NCBI GenBank assembly: GCA_020722815.1
Contig: DYKB01000064.1
Span: 1 to 40,926, forward strand
DNA from: Caldithrix sp.
GTDB lineage: Bacteria; Zhuqueibacterota; Zhuqueibacteria; Thermofontimicrobiales; Sulfurfontimicrobiaceae
DNA length: 40,926 nt
Reading direction: 5' to 3'
Positions 8,969-18,680 of this stretch are shown piece after piece. Made by a program: the position numbers and the translations under genes. A model generated the notes under the pieces. It saw nothing but the letters and a program-made list of their open reading frames with translations. It was not told the DNA's origin and did no database searches. The first letter of the stretch is position 1. Each line of letters starts with the position of its first letter.

Positions 8969-10453
8969 CTATACAAAAATCGCTTCGTCTTGAAAATCAT
9001 CCTCCATTTCAGATTTATTTTTTTTCTCTACATGCAAGGGTAATTTAATAGAAAAAGTTGAGCCAGTTCCCAGTTTGCTGGTGACCGTGATGGTTCCGCC
9101 ATGAGACTCAATTATTTCCTTCACCAGCGACAATCCCAGACCGGAGCCGGTTATTTCTTTAACTTTATCATTATCAGTCACTCGATAAAATTTATCAAAA
9201 ATTTTGGGCAGAGATTGCTCAGAAATGCCATATCCCCGATCGACGACCTGAATACAGACATAATCTGAATCCGCTGACCCATTTATATCAATCGTGGTCT
9301 TTTCAGGGCTGTACTTCACCGCATTTGTAAACAGATTAAGCACTACCTGCCCAATCATTTCTTTATCGACAAATACCTCAGGCAGGTCATAAGGAATGGT
9401 AATATTTACCTGAATCTGCTTTCTTTCAGCCAGATGAATATTCATGGCCAGGACATTCATGACAATTTCGTAGATATTTGCCATTGATTTCTTCATCTGA
9501 CTTTTGCCAGATTCAATTCTGGAGATATCTAAGAATTTGTTGATTAAGTCACCCAACCGATTGGATTCATTTAAAATGATCTGGGCATATTCACGGGATT
9601 GATCCTCTGAAAGACCAGAATCCAGTAACAATTCACTGAATCCGGAGATCGAGGTCAACGGAGAGCGTAATTCATGGGCAACCATGGAGACGAGTTCGGT
9701 TTTCATGCGATCGATTTCACGTTCACGGGTGATATCACGCAAAATCGTCACGATGCCGATAAGTTCATGTTCGCTCCGAATCACGCGGGCGGCATTGGCC
9801 TGGAGAATAACATTTTTATGACTCTTGGGAGAGCGTAATTGAATCTCCAGGGCCGAGGAATTGCCATTACTGGAGGATTTAATCTTTTTAATTAACGAAA
9901 TTAATGCTTCGTTATGAATAAAATTTTCTATTGGATGTGATTGAACTTCAGGCTCGCGGACACCAAACCATTTTTCAGCTACTGAATTTAAAACCAAAAT
10001 CCGATTGTCAGGATCAGTCACGATTATCCCATCGGCAATATTTTTAATAATAGTTTCTGTTTTATTCTTTTCAGTAATGATTTTATTTAAATTCATTTCA
10101 TCTAATCTTTGTATTTCGGTAACCATATAATTAAAAATCTTCGCTAATCTCCCCAGTTCATCTTTTGATTGAATATCGACCCGATGGGTGAAATTGCCTC
10201 TGGCGATTTCAGTTGCACTCCGGGCAAATTGCGTAATAGGATGGCTAATGGATTTATAAAGATAAAATGAGCCTGAAGCGGCCGATATAAGCGCTACAAG
10301 AGAGTAAATCATCACAGAACCAAATGTGATCATTCCCTCTGAAAAATAATGGCAGTATAATCCAGTAATCAGAAGCGGGATATTGGCTACCAGAATAAAA
10401 ACGATAAAAACTTTACTATAAAGTGTTTTTTGTATAAGAAAATTTAGATTCAT
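8969..10453 (-). CDS. Membrane HAMP-PAS sensor histidine kinase
   Basis: The 494-aa sensor kinase has two membrane segments (about 12-32 and 43-66) with almost no periplasmic loop, so the signal is probably sensed in the membrane or the cytoplasm. A HAMP linker (about 66-118) and a PAS domain (about 130-245) follow. HisKA carries His260 in MVAHELRSPL, and the ATPase domain has an N-box at NLFTNAVKYS, DRGYGIS (405-411) and GSGLGLS (436-442). It begins 31 bp after the stop of the receiver-GGDEF gene on the same strand, so the two are likely co-transcribed and the diguanylate cyclase is the obvious phosphorylation target. The ribosome-binding site is weak. Confidence 0.94.
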   Translation of the reverse strand: MNLNFLIQKTLYSKVFIVFILVANIPLLITGLYCHYFSEGMITFGSVMIYSLVALISAASGSFYLYKSISHPITQFARSATEIARGNFTHRVDIQSKDELGRLAKIFNYMVTEIQRLDEMNLNKIITEKNKTETIIKNIADGIIVTDPDNRILVLNSVAEKWFGVREPEVQSHPIENFIHNEALISLIKKIKSSSNGNSSALEIQLRSPKSHKNVILQANAARVIRSEHELIGIVTILRDITREREIDRMKTELVSMVAHELRSPLTSISGFSELLLDSGLSEDQSREYAQIILNESNRLGDLINKFLDISRIESGKSQMKKSMANIYEIVMNVLAMNIHLAERKQIQVNITIPYDLPEVFVDKEMIGQVVLNLFTNAVKYSPEKTTIDINGSADSDYVCIQVVDRGYGISEQSLPKIFDKFYRVTDNDKVKEITGSGLGLSLVKEIIESHGGTITVTSKLGTGSTFSIKLPLHVEKKNKSEMEDDFQDEAIFV

Positions 10454-10484
10454 TTTATGCTATCATCGAATAAAAATCGACATC

Positions 10485-11435
10485 CTATTCTAAAACAACC
10501 AGATTTCGTCCACTTTGTTTGGCGCGATATAAGCGCCGGTCGGCCATATTAACCAGTTCATCCGGATCAAAACCATCTTCAGGAAAAATGGCAACCCCCA
10601 TACTAATTGTCAGGCGACCATTGGGTTGTGTTTCCCGGTGCTGAAAAGGAAATTCTTCAACTAATTTCTTAATTTTATGAGCAACAACACCCGCGCCGGC
10701 TTTATCCGTATCAATGAGTACCAGCGAAAATTCTTCCCCACCATAACGGGCAGCTAGATCAAATTGCCGAATATTGGTCCGTAAAATCTCTGCAATTGAC
10801 GTAAGCACGACATTACCAGCCGGATGTCCATGGGTATCATTATAATGTTTAAAAAAATCAATGTCCAGAATAGCAACGGAAAGGTTACCTTTGCCCCGCC
10901 GGGCACGATTCAATTCGAGGATCAATTGTTCTTTGAAATAGCGAAAATTATAAAGTCCGGTTAAACCATCGGTAATTGCTAATTGGCGGAGCTTTTGATG
11001 GGCAATTTCAAGCTCGGCAACTTTTTCTTCAAGCTGATCGTGTAAATGTTTAATCCGCAGAAGTGATTTCACCCGAGCCAGGAGTTCCAATTTATTATAT
11101 GGTTTACAAATAAAATCATCGGCACCAGCTTCAATTCCCTTGATTTTATCTTCAAGTTCATTAAGTGCCGTCACCATGATGATTGGGATAAAACGCGTAC
11201 TTTTTCCATTTTTCAATGTCTGACATACCTGAAAGCCATTCATTTTTGGCATCATGACGTCCAGCAGGATCAGGTCGGGCATTTCCTTATCAACCATCTC
11301 CAGCGCTTCGACGCCATCCCTGGCATCGACAACTTCATAGCCCACAGCATTCAAATATGTCCGTTGTAATTTTAAATTTACCGGTACATCATCCACTACC
11401 AGAATTTTAGAACTTTTAACTAAAACATCATCCAT
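10485..11435 (-). CDS. PleD-like response regulator with GGDEF diguanylate cyclase
   Basis: The 316-aa protein has a receiver (about 10-128; Asp59 in LLDVMMP, Lys111 in CKPY), a coiled linker (about 130-150) and a GGDEF domain (about 152-316) that makes cyclic di-GMP from two GTP. The catalytic motif is intact as GGEEF (232-236), and the product-inhibition site RxxD is present as RQFD (223-226), exactly five residues upstream, so feedback inhibition is expected. Phosphorylation should drive dimerisation and activity. It is followed by a HAMP-PAS kinase (31-bp gap) and preceded by gcvPB (42-bp gap), making a probable three-gene transcript. There is one receiver only, unlike PleD, which has two. 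ATG lacks a strong ribosome-binding site, fitting translation within an operon. Confidence 0.94.
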   Translation of the reverse strand: MDDVLVKSSKILVVDDVPVNLKLQRTYLNAVGYEVVDARDGVEALEMVDKEMPDLILLDVMMPKMNGFQVCQTLKNGKSTRFIPIIMVTALNELEDKIKGIEAGADDFICKPYNKLELLARVKSLLRIKHLHDQLEEKVAELEIAHQKLRQLAITDGLTGLYNFRYFKEQLILELNRARRGKGNLSVAILDIDFFKHYNDTHGHPAGNVVLTSIAEILRTNIRQFDLAARYGGEEFSLVLIDTDKAGAGVVAHKIKKLVEEFPFQHRETQPNGRLTISMGVAIFPEDGFDPDELVNMADRRLYRAKQSGRNLVVLE

Positions 11436-11477
11436 ACGTTTGAATTAATTTATCCTATGGTCAATTTTATATTTTTG

Positions 11478-12935
11478 TCATCCGACAGATTCAAACTGAT
11501 ACCGAAAATTGGCATCCTTAACAGCACGAACCTCATCCAGACGCAACACCGGCGTTGTATGGGGCGCTTCTTTTACCTTTTGTGGTTCCTTTTCAATCTC
11601 GCTGGCAATTTGATAAACGGCGGCAATAAAATTATCCAGCGATGTTTTTGACTCAGTTTCGGTCGGTTCAATCATAATTGCTTCGCTTACAATCAACGGA
11701 AAATACACCGTTGGTGCATGAACCCCAAAATCCAGTAAGCGTTTTCCAATATCCAGTGCCTTGATTCCCAGTTTTTTCTGCCGATTCGCTGAGGCCACAA
11801 ATTCATGCATCACCGGTCCGGAATAAGGAATATCAAACACAGAACTCAATTTCGCTTTTAAATAATTGGCATTGAGAATCGCATTTTCACTCACTTTACG
11901 TAAACCAGACGCACCAAGCCGACGGATATACGTATAGGCACGAACCATAATCCCAAAATTACCAAAGAAAGAACTGATTTTACCAATACTTAACGGCCGC
12001 TTATCATCTAATACATAATCCTCACCCTGCTTCACAATCACCGGCACCGGCAAAAATGGAATCAGCTTTTTACTGACACCAACAGGTCCACTTCCTGGTC
12101 CTCCCCCACCGTGTGGAGTGGAAAAAGTTTTATGAAGATTAAAATGCAATACATCGATCCCAAAATCACCCGGCTTGACGATACCTAACAAGGCGTTTAA
12201 ATTGGCACCATCCATATAAATTAACGCCCCTTCGTCCTGGAGGAGTTTTACAATCTGACAAATCTGATTTTCAAAAATACCCAAAGTATTGGGATTGGTC
12301 AGCATCAACGCCGCTGTATCACCATTTAAATTTCGTTTTAAATCTTCCAAATCCACCAGACCACTCGCATTTGATTTGATCTGGATGGCATTATAACCAG
12401 ATATAGTGACACTGGCGGGATTTGTCCCATGCGCTGAATCCGGAATCAGCACATTTTTCCGGGGATTGCCTTGATTTTCATGATAGGCACGTATCATCAT
12501 CAAACCGGTGAGTTCTCCGTGAGCACCGGCAGCCGGCTGGAGTGTGACTTGCGCCATTCCAGCGATTTCGGCTAAATAACCAGTTAACTCATACATCAAC
12601 TGAAGCGCGCCCTGAGCCAGCGAAACATCCTGTAGGGGATGAAGTTGTGAAAATCCCGGTAACCGCGCCATGTTCTCATTGAGTTTCGGATTATATTTCA
12701 TGGTACACGAACCCAATGGATAAAAACCCTTGTCCACATGATGATTCAACAGCGATAAAGCAATAAAATGACGCACCACTTCAGGCTCGCTAAGTTCCGG
12801 TAAACGAGCGGCATTCTTTCGCAAAAACCGGGCCGGGATGAGTGACGCCAGTGATTTCTCTGGTACATCCATCGGCGGCAACGAATATCCGGTTCGGCCC
12901 GAAACACTCAATTCAAATGATAATTTCTCGTACAT
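11478..12935 (-). CDS. gcvPB: Glycine dehydrogenase (decarboxylating) subunit 2
   Basis: This is the catalytic, pyridoxal-phosphate-binding half of the split P-protein of the glycine cleavage system, which decarboxylates glycine and passes aminomethyl to the lipoyl arm of GcvH. The cofactor lysine lies in NLHKTFSTPHGGGGPG (Lys273 counted from the upstream ATG). Family motifs include FYPLGSCTMKYNPK and PDSAHGTNPAS. Length of about 485 aa fits subunit 2. An in-frame ATG at 12947 exists, but the GGGAG right after it is spaced ideally for the ATG at 12935, so I chose that one. gcvPA, gcvH and gcvT, usually adjacent, are not in the window. A two-component pair follows downstream instead. Confidence 0.96.
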   Translation of the reverse strand: MYEKLSFELSVSGRTGYSLPPMDVPEKSLASLIPARFLRKNAARLPELSEPEVVRHFIALSLLNHHVDKGFYPLGSCTMKYNPKLNENMARLPGFSQLHPLQDVSLAQGALQLMYELTGYLAEIAGMAQVTLQPAAGAHGELTGLMMIRAYHENQGNPRKNVLIPDSAHGTNPASVTISGYNAIQIKSNASGLVDLEDLKRNLNGDTAALMLTNPNTLGIFENQICQIVKLLQDEGALIYMDGANLNALLGIVKPGDFGIDVLHFNLHKTFSTPHGGGGPGSGPVGVSKKLIPFLPVPVIVKQGEDYVLDDKRPLSIGKISSFFGNFGIMVRAYTYIRRLGASGLRKVSENAILNANYLKAKLSSVFDIPYSGPVMHEFVASANRQKKLGIKALDIGKRLLDFGVHAPTVYFPLIVSEAIMIEPTETESKTSLDNFIAAVYQIASEIEKEPQKVKEAPHTTPVLRLDEVRAVKDANFRYQFESVG

Positions 12936-13988
12936 AGCAACTCCCATTGTGAATATCGTTAAGTTGTTTGAAAGCTGGTATAAATTAAATTTATCGCATT
13001 TTATTTAACCACTTCCAGGTCAAACTGGTTCTCAATTACATAATTTCGTTGAAAGCAGTCAGTTTAAGACAAATCAAAATACAAACTAAATCAACAATTG
13101 TCAAGCAAATTCTACCCTGTGTTTCAACAACCTATTCGCCGGGAGCGACCTTACCTGTTTTTTTTAAGTACCGGCTTCACCTCCTCTAAATTAATAGTGA
13201 TCGATTTCCGACCATTCCAAAAGATTTTCATTTTCTATGAGAATAAATTTAGCCGATTAAATCGGTCGATTTTCGGCCAGTTTACAGTCAATTTTTAAAA
13301 TTTTTTTATAATTTAAAGGAAATCAATTTGATAATAACTTGAAAACAAATGAATTAAACGGTACTTAACAACTGAAAGGCTATTAAAGTTTGAACATTTT
13401 GTAAAATATCATACGCAAAAATCAAGCCATGAACCGACAGGACAGGGGAAATAATTAAGATTTTTATGGGGGAAAATGGATCGAAAAGGTGAGAATTCCA
13501 GTGGTGTCAGGCACAAATAAAATGTATTCCGCTCAATATATTAACGATTTTCAAAAGTGATAATCCCTTAAAACATCCAAAATCAACAATCATTAATCCT
13601 TGTTCTGAAATCCAAAATATAACCGAAGAATTTCGATAGACCATAACCAGGCTGGACCAGACTTACCTTTATATTGTGTAGATTCGTGCGGCTTAATCAC
13701 CAATAAACGTTGAACCAGGAACCTTTGAACCCTGAACCTGAGTCGTTACAATTTTTGAACAGATCGCCACTTTATAGTATTATGGGAAGTTTGCTGGCGA
13801 CTAAAGAGGGAAATGCGAAAATAAGGCTTTTTAAAGACAGTTTTAACTATTCAGGGTTTTGGGTGAGGGTTCACGGTTCCCGGTTAGACTCCCCGCGTTT
13901 ACTTTTTCTTAACGCTAAACCGGGAACAATTGAACCTTGAATCTAAGTCGTTACAACAATTCTCAATTGATAATTATAATCTTCCCCA
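12936..13988. repeat. Intergenic about 1 kb; GAACC-type repeat at 13708-13945
   Basis: No gene is supported. Positions 12948-13700 are AT-rich and without family resemblance. Positions 13708-13945 repeat the words seen at 4638-4915: TGAACCAGGAACCT, CCCTGAACCT, GGTTCCCGGTTAG, and ends in GTCGTTACAA (about 13751) and GTCGTTACAAC (about 13955). An inverted repeat pairs about 13869-13886 with 13918-13936. The middle (about 13755-13860) differs from the first copy, so the two share ends and differ in their cores. Confidence 0.55.
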
Positions 13989-15686
13989 TCACATCGCCAC
14001 ATATAAAAAGCGCTTAATCTTTTGGGTCGGTGTCTTTTCAAAAGGTGAAGGTTGTTCAATCATTTTATGAATACGGCAAAATGCCGGGACGCGCAAATTA
14101 ACCTGCTGCCGTAAATCTTCCAATAGCTCGACTATCTGTTTTTCAGATTGAACTTCACTGAATTTTTTCTCGGCAAATTGTTTATCCAGTTCTTCATAAT
14201 TTAGATGAACCCGGGCAAATAGCTGCCGATTTTGTTCAAATACCAATGATTCAAGGACATAATTAAACTCATTTATTACCGATTCAATTTCCTCCGGGTA
14301 AATATTTTCACCACTGGGTCCAAGAATCATATTTTTCAATCGCCCTTTTATATAGAGATAATTATCCTTATCGAACAGTCCTAAATCCCCGGTCCGGAAC
14401 CAACCATCTTCCGTGAAAACCTCTTTAGTGCGCTCAGGGTCATTAAAATAACCTCGCATCACATTGGGTCCTTTGACCAGGATTTCGCCTTCGCCTGTTT
14501 CAGGATGCGGATTATCAATTTTGACTTCCACTCCGGGGATCGCCGGACCTGTCGAACGAAAGCGGATATTTTTCGGCGTAATTCCTGCCACGAGCGGGGA
14601 GGTTTCGGTTAACCCATACCCAATTGCATAGGGAAAATGTGCATCCAGTAAAAATTGCTCTACTTCCGGCGCAACAGCCGCGCCGCCAATTCCCAAAAAG
14701 TGTATTTTTCCACCGAACATGGCCATCAATTTCTTACCAGCGATTCGATGGAGGCGCTTACGAACTGTTTTGATTTTATAAAGACTTCGGAGTAATCGTG
14801 TTCGCGTCAATTTGGGTAAAATCTGAGCTTTAAATATCTTTTCCATGACAAGTGGAACCGTTAACATCATCGTCGGTTTAATTTGCGCCATGGCTGGGAT
14901 GAGGACACGAGCTGTCGGCGGTTTTTCCAGATAATAAACCGAAGCCCCACGACTCACCGGTATGATTAAGCCTAATGTACATTCATACGTATGCGACAGT
15001 GGCAAAATAGACAGCAAGCGATCTTTTTCTGTCACATTTTGAATTTTCAACGTTGCCATGGCATCAAAAACGAGATTTTTATGGGTCAACATCACCCCTT
15101 TTGAATGGCCGGTGGTTCCCGAAGTATAAATAATTGCGGCCAGATCATCTTCCTGGACCTCTGAAGGTAAAAAACGTGTCAGTCGCAGCGCCGCTTCCTT
15201 TAAGCGGGAAAATTCCTTACTCCCTTCACTCATCACATCTTTAATCAGATCTTTTCCACCAGGACGTGGAATTTTATTGAATTCCTCAATTGAAATAACC
15301 GCATTCAGATTATCAAATTGCTCTTCTTCCAGCTTTTCCAGTTGCTTTTTTGAGATAAAAATAGCCTTGACACCGGCATGTCGCAAGATGTGATTGACTT
15401 CATTGGCCCGAAATTCGGGTAAAATGGGAACAGCTACCGCCCCCATTGTCGTAATCGCAAAATAGGCAATTCCCCATTGGGGACGATTTTCACTTAAAAT
15501 CGCCACCCGATCCCCCACGATAATCCCTTCCTGATGTAAAAACTGGCTTACCAGCTCAACCTGTTCCGCCAATTCACTATATGTTATTGGCTTTTCATTT
15601 ACCCAGCCCAGGGATGGTCGCTGAGGAAAAAGTTCAGTACTTTTTCCTAAAACAGCTCTCAATGTTAATTTTTCAGTAGTCGACAA
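13989..15686 (-). CDS. Long-chain acyl-CoA synthetase (AMP-forming)
   Basis: This 565-aa member of the ANL adenylating superfamily activates a carboxylic acid, most likely a fatty acid, to acyl-AMP and then acyl-CoA. Core motifs are in order: A3 YTSGTTGHSKG (187-197), A5 GYGLTETSP (356-364), A7 WFRTGDLG (429-436), the hinge GRLKNMI (448-454), ENIYPEEIE (460-468) and a C-terminal PTQKIKRFL segment with the likely catalytic lysine. The start is TTG preceded by AAAGGA; no better ATG lies nearby. Length and motifs fit FadD-type or FACS enzymes; the chain-length range cannot be read from sequence. It stands alone, with more than 500 bp of repeat-containing DNA on either side. Confidence 0.92.
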   Translation of the reverse strand: MSTTEKLTLRAVLGKSTELFPQRPSLGWVNEKPITYSELAEQVELVSQFLHQEGIIVGDRVAILSENRPQWGIAYFAITTMGAVAVPILPEFRANEVNHILRHAGVKAIFISKKQLEKLEEEQFDNLNAVISIEEFNKIPRPGGKDLIKDVMSEGSKEFSRLKEAALRLTRFLPSEVQEDDLAAIIYTSGTTGHSKGVMLTHKNLVFDAMATLKIQNVTEKDRLLSILPLSHTYECTLGLIIPVSRGASVYYLEKPPTARVLIPAMAQIKPTMMLTVPLVMEKIFKAQILPKLTRTRLLRSLYKIKTVRKRLHRIAGKKLMAMFGGKIHFLGIGGAAVAPEVEQFLLDAHFPYAIGYGLTETSPLVAGITPKNIRFRSTGPAIPGVEVKIDNPHPETGEGEILVKGPNVMRGYFNDPERTKEVFTEDGWFRTGDLGLFDKDNYLYIKGRLKNMILGPSGENIYPEEIESVINEFNYVLESLVFEQNRQLFARVHLNYEELDKQFAEKKFSEVQSEKQIVELLEDLRQQVNLRVPAFCRIHKMIEQPSPFEKTPTQKIKRFLYVAM

Positions 15687-16223
15687 AGTATTTTCCTTTA
15701 TTTTTTATCCCGCGAATTATTTTAAGCCGCGTATCATGCGCCGCATTGATAAATATTTATTTCTTTGATCGAGCAATTGGCTTTTGGCGATTGGCGAAAG
15801 CAAATTTACCCGAAAAGGTACGACAAATTGTCAATTTGTCCATTTAGGATGCTCATTATCCTGAACTTTGGACAAATCGACAATTTACCTGACATCAAGA
15901 AAACAATCGGGACAGGCTTCTCATTAAACCTGAAATTCTAAAATGAAACGTTTTTTCTTCGGAGAACTCGCTTTCAGTGGGAAATTGACCCCCGCTGTAG
16001 CTCCCCCATTTTCAAAAAGCGAAAATGGGGGAGAGACCCCCTCCTGCCTCCCCCAAATTCTTTTTGTTGGAATTTGGGGGAGGCAGGAGTTTTTCAGTGA
16101 TTCAGAAGCTCATGAATTTCCATTTGAGAATTTCTGGTTATCAATAAATCCCAGCTATCATTCTGAACCCTTCGTTTCGCTTCCTTTAACAGGCTCATGT
16201 CAGACTTACAGAGCATTGTATTT
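15687..16223. repeat. Intergenic composite hairpin repeat
   Basis: No gene. Three nested inverted repeats are visible. AAATTGTCAATTTGTCC (15825-15841) pairs with 15870-15886. CTCCCCCATTTTC (16001-16013) pairs with 16021-16033. The 20-bp arm 16041-16060 pairs perfectly with 16070-16089. The same words recur at 40603-40780. A further fragment at about 16156-16200 resembles the CATTCTGAACCCTTCG dispersed repeat. The long arm lies about 135 bp beyond the stop of the glycosidase-like gene, so its RNA could also act as a 3'-end structure. Confidence 0.7.
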
Positions 16224-18020
16224 TTATCGACTCATCTGTAAAAATTCCATTAAAAGCCCATATTCTCGCCACAACCGTTGATTCATTGAAGAAAGAACAC
16301 CAAGTTCTCCCCGGGATCGCACCCGTTTACAATAAGTCTCAAACAGGTCTTTTATCGGGGCTTGCTTTAATATTTCCAGCGCCGATTTTTTCTGTTGTTC
16401 ACTGACAATTACCTGACTCATTCCCGTCAATACTTCCTCACGGAGATTCCAGGCGGGTTCAATATAGCGACTCACCTGATCGAGCAGCAATAGCGAGCGG
16501 AAGCTGTTTTTGAGCCATTCCAGTTCTTTCAGCTTGCCGGATTCCTTTTCGATTTTTGAACATTCTTCAATAACAGAAATAATCCAGAGACAGCTATCAG
16601 CCTGTTCTTTATTCAACCTTCCCCAAGACGGATTATAAGCCCAAAACTCGGTGGAGACAATGCCCCTGAAAGTGGCGTTGATATCACAGTGCGTCATTAT
16701 CGGGGCAAGTTTATTGGCCGCCGCCTGGCCATACCGCTTTAAGAACTGATCCTGATAAAATTCTGCAGCCGTCAGGGAAAGTTCGGGATTGCGGGCCAAC
16801 CTGGCAAATGCGTCAAAATTGTCCGTTATCTCCTGCGTCCGCCAATGAATGGCAATCACACCGGATAATTTATCCTCAAACGCTTTTCTCACCTGATTAA
16901 TCATATCATTCACCCGCGGCTGGAGATGCCAGAGTGAATTATCACCCTCCAGCCAGGGAATGGCCCAGAAAGACCGCTCCCGCGCGATTTCCTTAAAAAA
17001 ATCGGGATGCGGTTTATATCCGAGATCTGGATTGAGCATGGAGAAAGTGATATCGCCGGGCAAAATTTTGTGCAATCCGGAAAGCAATAATGCCATCTGG
17101 TCTTCCCCGCCCCATCCGCCAATGGCAATCTTTGTAATGGGCGATTTGAGCTTGATATAATGATAAGCCATCTGGATATAAGCCTGTGTCCAGACGCCCA
17201 ATAATTTCAAGGAACGATTTATCTTTTCGCCACTGTAATATTTTTCATTTTCATCAAAAAAGGCCGCCATTTTCGGATTTTTAAGCGCCTCGTCGGGATT
17301 GACGCCAAACATGCAATGCTCATTCAGCCAGAGGTAAATATAATCCAATCCGGGATAAGTTTCAAGGATATTATCGATGGTGGCATATAAAATTCCAGCC
17401 ACATCGGGATCGAAGGGATTGTAAACCATGCTGGCATTTCCCGTCCAGTACATATCCGAATGGGTATGAATCGAAGCAAAATCCGGTGGCACGACACCAA
17501 ATTCAAATCCCATGGCCATCTGGATACCTCTTTCCTGGGCCATTGCCAGCACTTTCCGCATCAATTTCTGCGCATTGGCATAGCGTTCCTCCTTCGTACG
17601 CGCCAGGATTGCATTTTCTGCCCCAAAATATTCAGCACCTCGTGGAAGCGGAAATAACTTGCCGCTGCCAAAAGCGAATTCACTCACTTTCATGGGCAGA
17701 TAGCCCCAACGGGCTGTTCCGGAATGATCGAAGCCTGCCTCCGGCAGGATATTTTTGTATCGGATTTTGATCATGGGTTCAACATAGCTGGCATAGCGTT
17801 CATTCCCGCCGGTATAATTATGGAAAGCAATGAAATTGATACCTTTTTGCTGGCATTCGTCCAGATATTGCGCATAATCTTTTTCATTCCACGCGCTTGG
17901 ACCAGCCAGAAAATTATGCCAGGGCAGGACGCCGCGAATTTCGAATTGCTGGGCGGAAGCAGCATAATTGATCAGGAACAACAGGAGTAAATAACTATTT
18001 TTCATTTTAATCGGACTCAT
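16224..18020 (-). CDS. Secreted glycoside-hydrolase-like protein (GH67/GH115-like barrel)
   Basis: About 598 aa with a signal peptide (MKNSYLLLLFLINYAASAQ, cleavage after ASA), so exported. The mature protein resembles the TIM-barrel part of alpha-glucuronidase-like glycosidases and is clearly related to the 857-aa protein at 33430. Shared landmarks are an N-terminal RG..PWHNF / RGIQPFHDF strand, YIYLWLNEH / YYWFWTPEN, FWAIPWLEGD / KWAIPWMEDD and GVIAIHWRTQEI / GFLGIHWRTRIL. The Glu in WLNEH and in PWLEGD are candidate catalytic residues (inference). It lacks the N-terminal alpha/beta domain of its paralogue. The open frame extends to a TTG at 18071, but ATG at 18020 (after AAAGGG) or ATG at 18005 (start of the signal peptide) is more likely. 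Substrate unknown. Confidence 0.72.
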   Translation of the reverse strand: MSPIKMKNSYLLLLFLINYAASAQQFEIRGVLPWHNFLAGPSAWNEKDYAQYLDECQQKGINFIAFHNYTGGNERYASYVEPMIKIRYKNILPEAGFDHSGTARWGYLPMKVSEFAFGSGKLFPLPRGAEYFGAENAILARTKEERYANAQKLMRKVLAMAQERGIQMAMGFEFGVVPPDFASIHTHSDMYWTGNASMVYNPFDPDVAGILYATIDNILETYPGLDYIYLWLNEHCMFGVNPDEALKNPKMAAFFDENEKYYSGEKINRSLKLLGVWTQAYIQMAYHYIKLKSPITKIAIGGWGGEDQMALLLSGLHKILPGDITFSMLNPDLGYKPHPDFFKEIARERSFWAIPWLEGDNSLWHLQPRVNDMINQVRKAFEDKLSGVIAIHWRTQEITDNFDAFARLARNPELSLTAAEFYQDQFLKRYGQAAANKLAPIMTHCDINATFRGIVSTEFWAYNPSWGRLNKEQADSCLWIISVIEECSKIEKESGKLKELEWLKNSFRSLLLLDQVSRYIEPAWNLREEVLTGMSQVIVSEQQKKSALEILKQAPIKDLFETYCKRVRSRGELGVLSSMNQRLWREYGLLMEFLQMSR

Positions 18021-18165
18021 ACATAAATTAACCCTTTCTCGGAAGCAGTTGATATTTATTATTCCATCCAATTTTAAACAATAATTTATGATTTGTCAAG
18101 GGTTAATTGAAAAAGTTATTCGTCAATGATTCGAGAATGGATAAAAATGAAGTGGGGAGAATAGT

Positions 18166-18375
18166 TTAAGAATATAAACGGAAGCATTGTATTTGTTGTT
18201 TTGAGTTCCTCCATATTACAGATTTTTTATATTTACAATGAGATAAAATTAAGCCTATCACCTGTTTATTTTGGTTTATGGTGTAGCCTTTGCTATCCCA
18301 CTCTATTTTCTCTAATTTCTCTAACTTTACATTCAGTGCTTTTTCGATTTGTTTGATAATATCAAGGTCAGTCAT
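18166..18375 (-). pseudogene. N-terminal remnant of a leucine-rich-repeat-type protein
   Basis: 69 codons. The first 45 residues (IIKQIEKAL..KLEKLEKIEW, then GYTINQNKQVIGLILSHC) resemble the conserved N-terminal segment that precedes leucine-rich repeats in many proteins of uncultured FCB and planctomycete bacteria. This is from memory, not a search. No leucine-rich repeat follows in any frame before the stop, and the last 20 residues are basic and unlike the family. I read it as a truncated gene rather than an intact small protein. Confidence 0.4.
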
Positions 18376-18680
18376 CGTATTATGTCATCCCCTTTTTTGT
18401 TACATGAATATTGAAAGGGATTTTTATCCATTGATGAAATCATTTATTCTCATGGAATCGACTGGAAACGTAGCATCATATTACTTAATAAAAAAGAAAA
18501 CTGCAAGGGGAAAATATCAGGAAAGCGCCGGCGGAAAGGCAGCATGAGTAACTTTTTAATGTTACAAGAAATCTTATAATCTTCCGAAAATGCAAGTGAT
18601 TGTCGAACTACATAAAGGTTTAAATATTTGCGAAAGTAAGGATTCCAGGACAATCATCAACACCCAAAAACATAAATCCA
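18376..18680. other. Intergenic, no gene seen
   Basis: About 300 bp of AT-rich sequence between the two gene remnants. Overlapping short open frames on both strands show no family resemblance. Some of it may be decayed coding sequence belonging to the remnants on either side. Confidence 0.3.

Noticed and set aside
11478..12935. Complete glycine cleavage operon or glycine riboswitch
   Set aside because: Only gcvPB is present, and the upstream sequence 12936-13100 shows no tandem aptamer-like conserved core.
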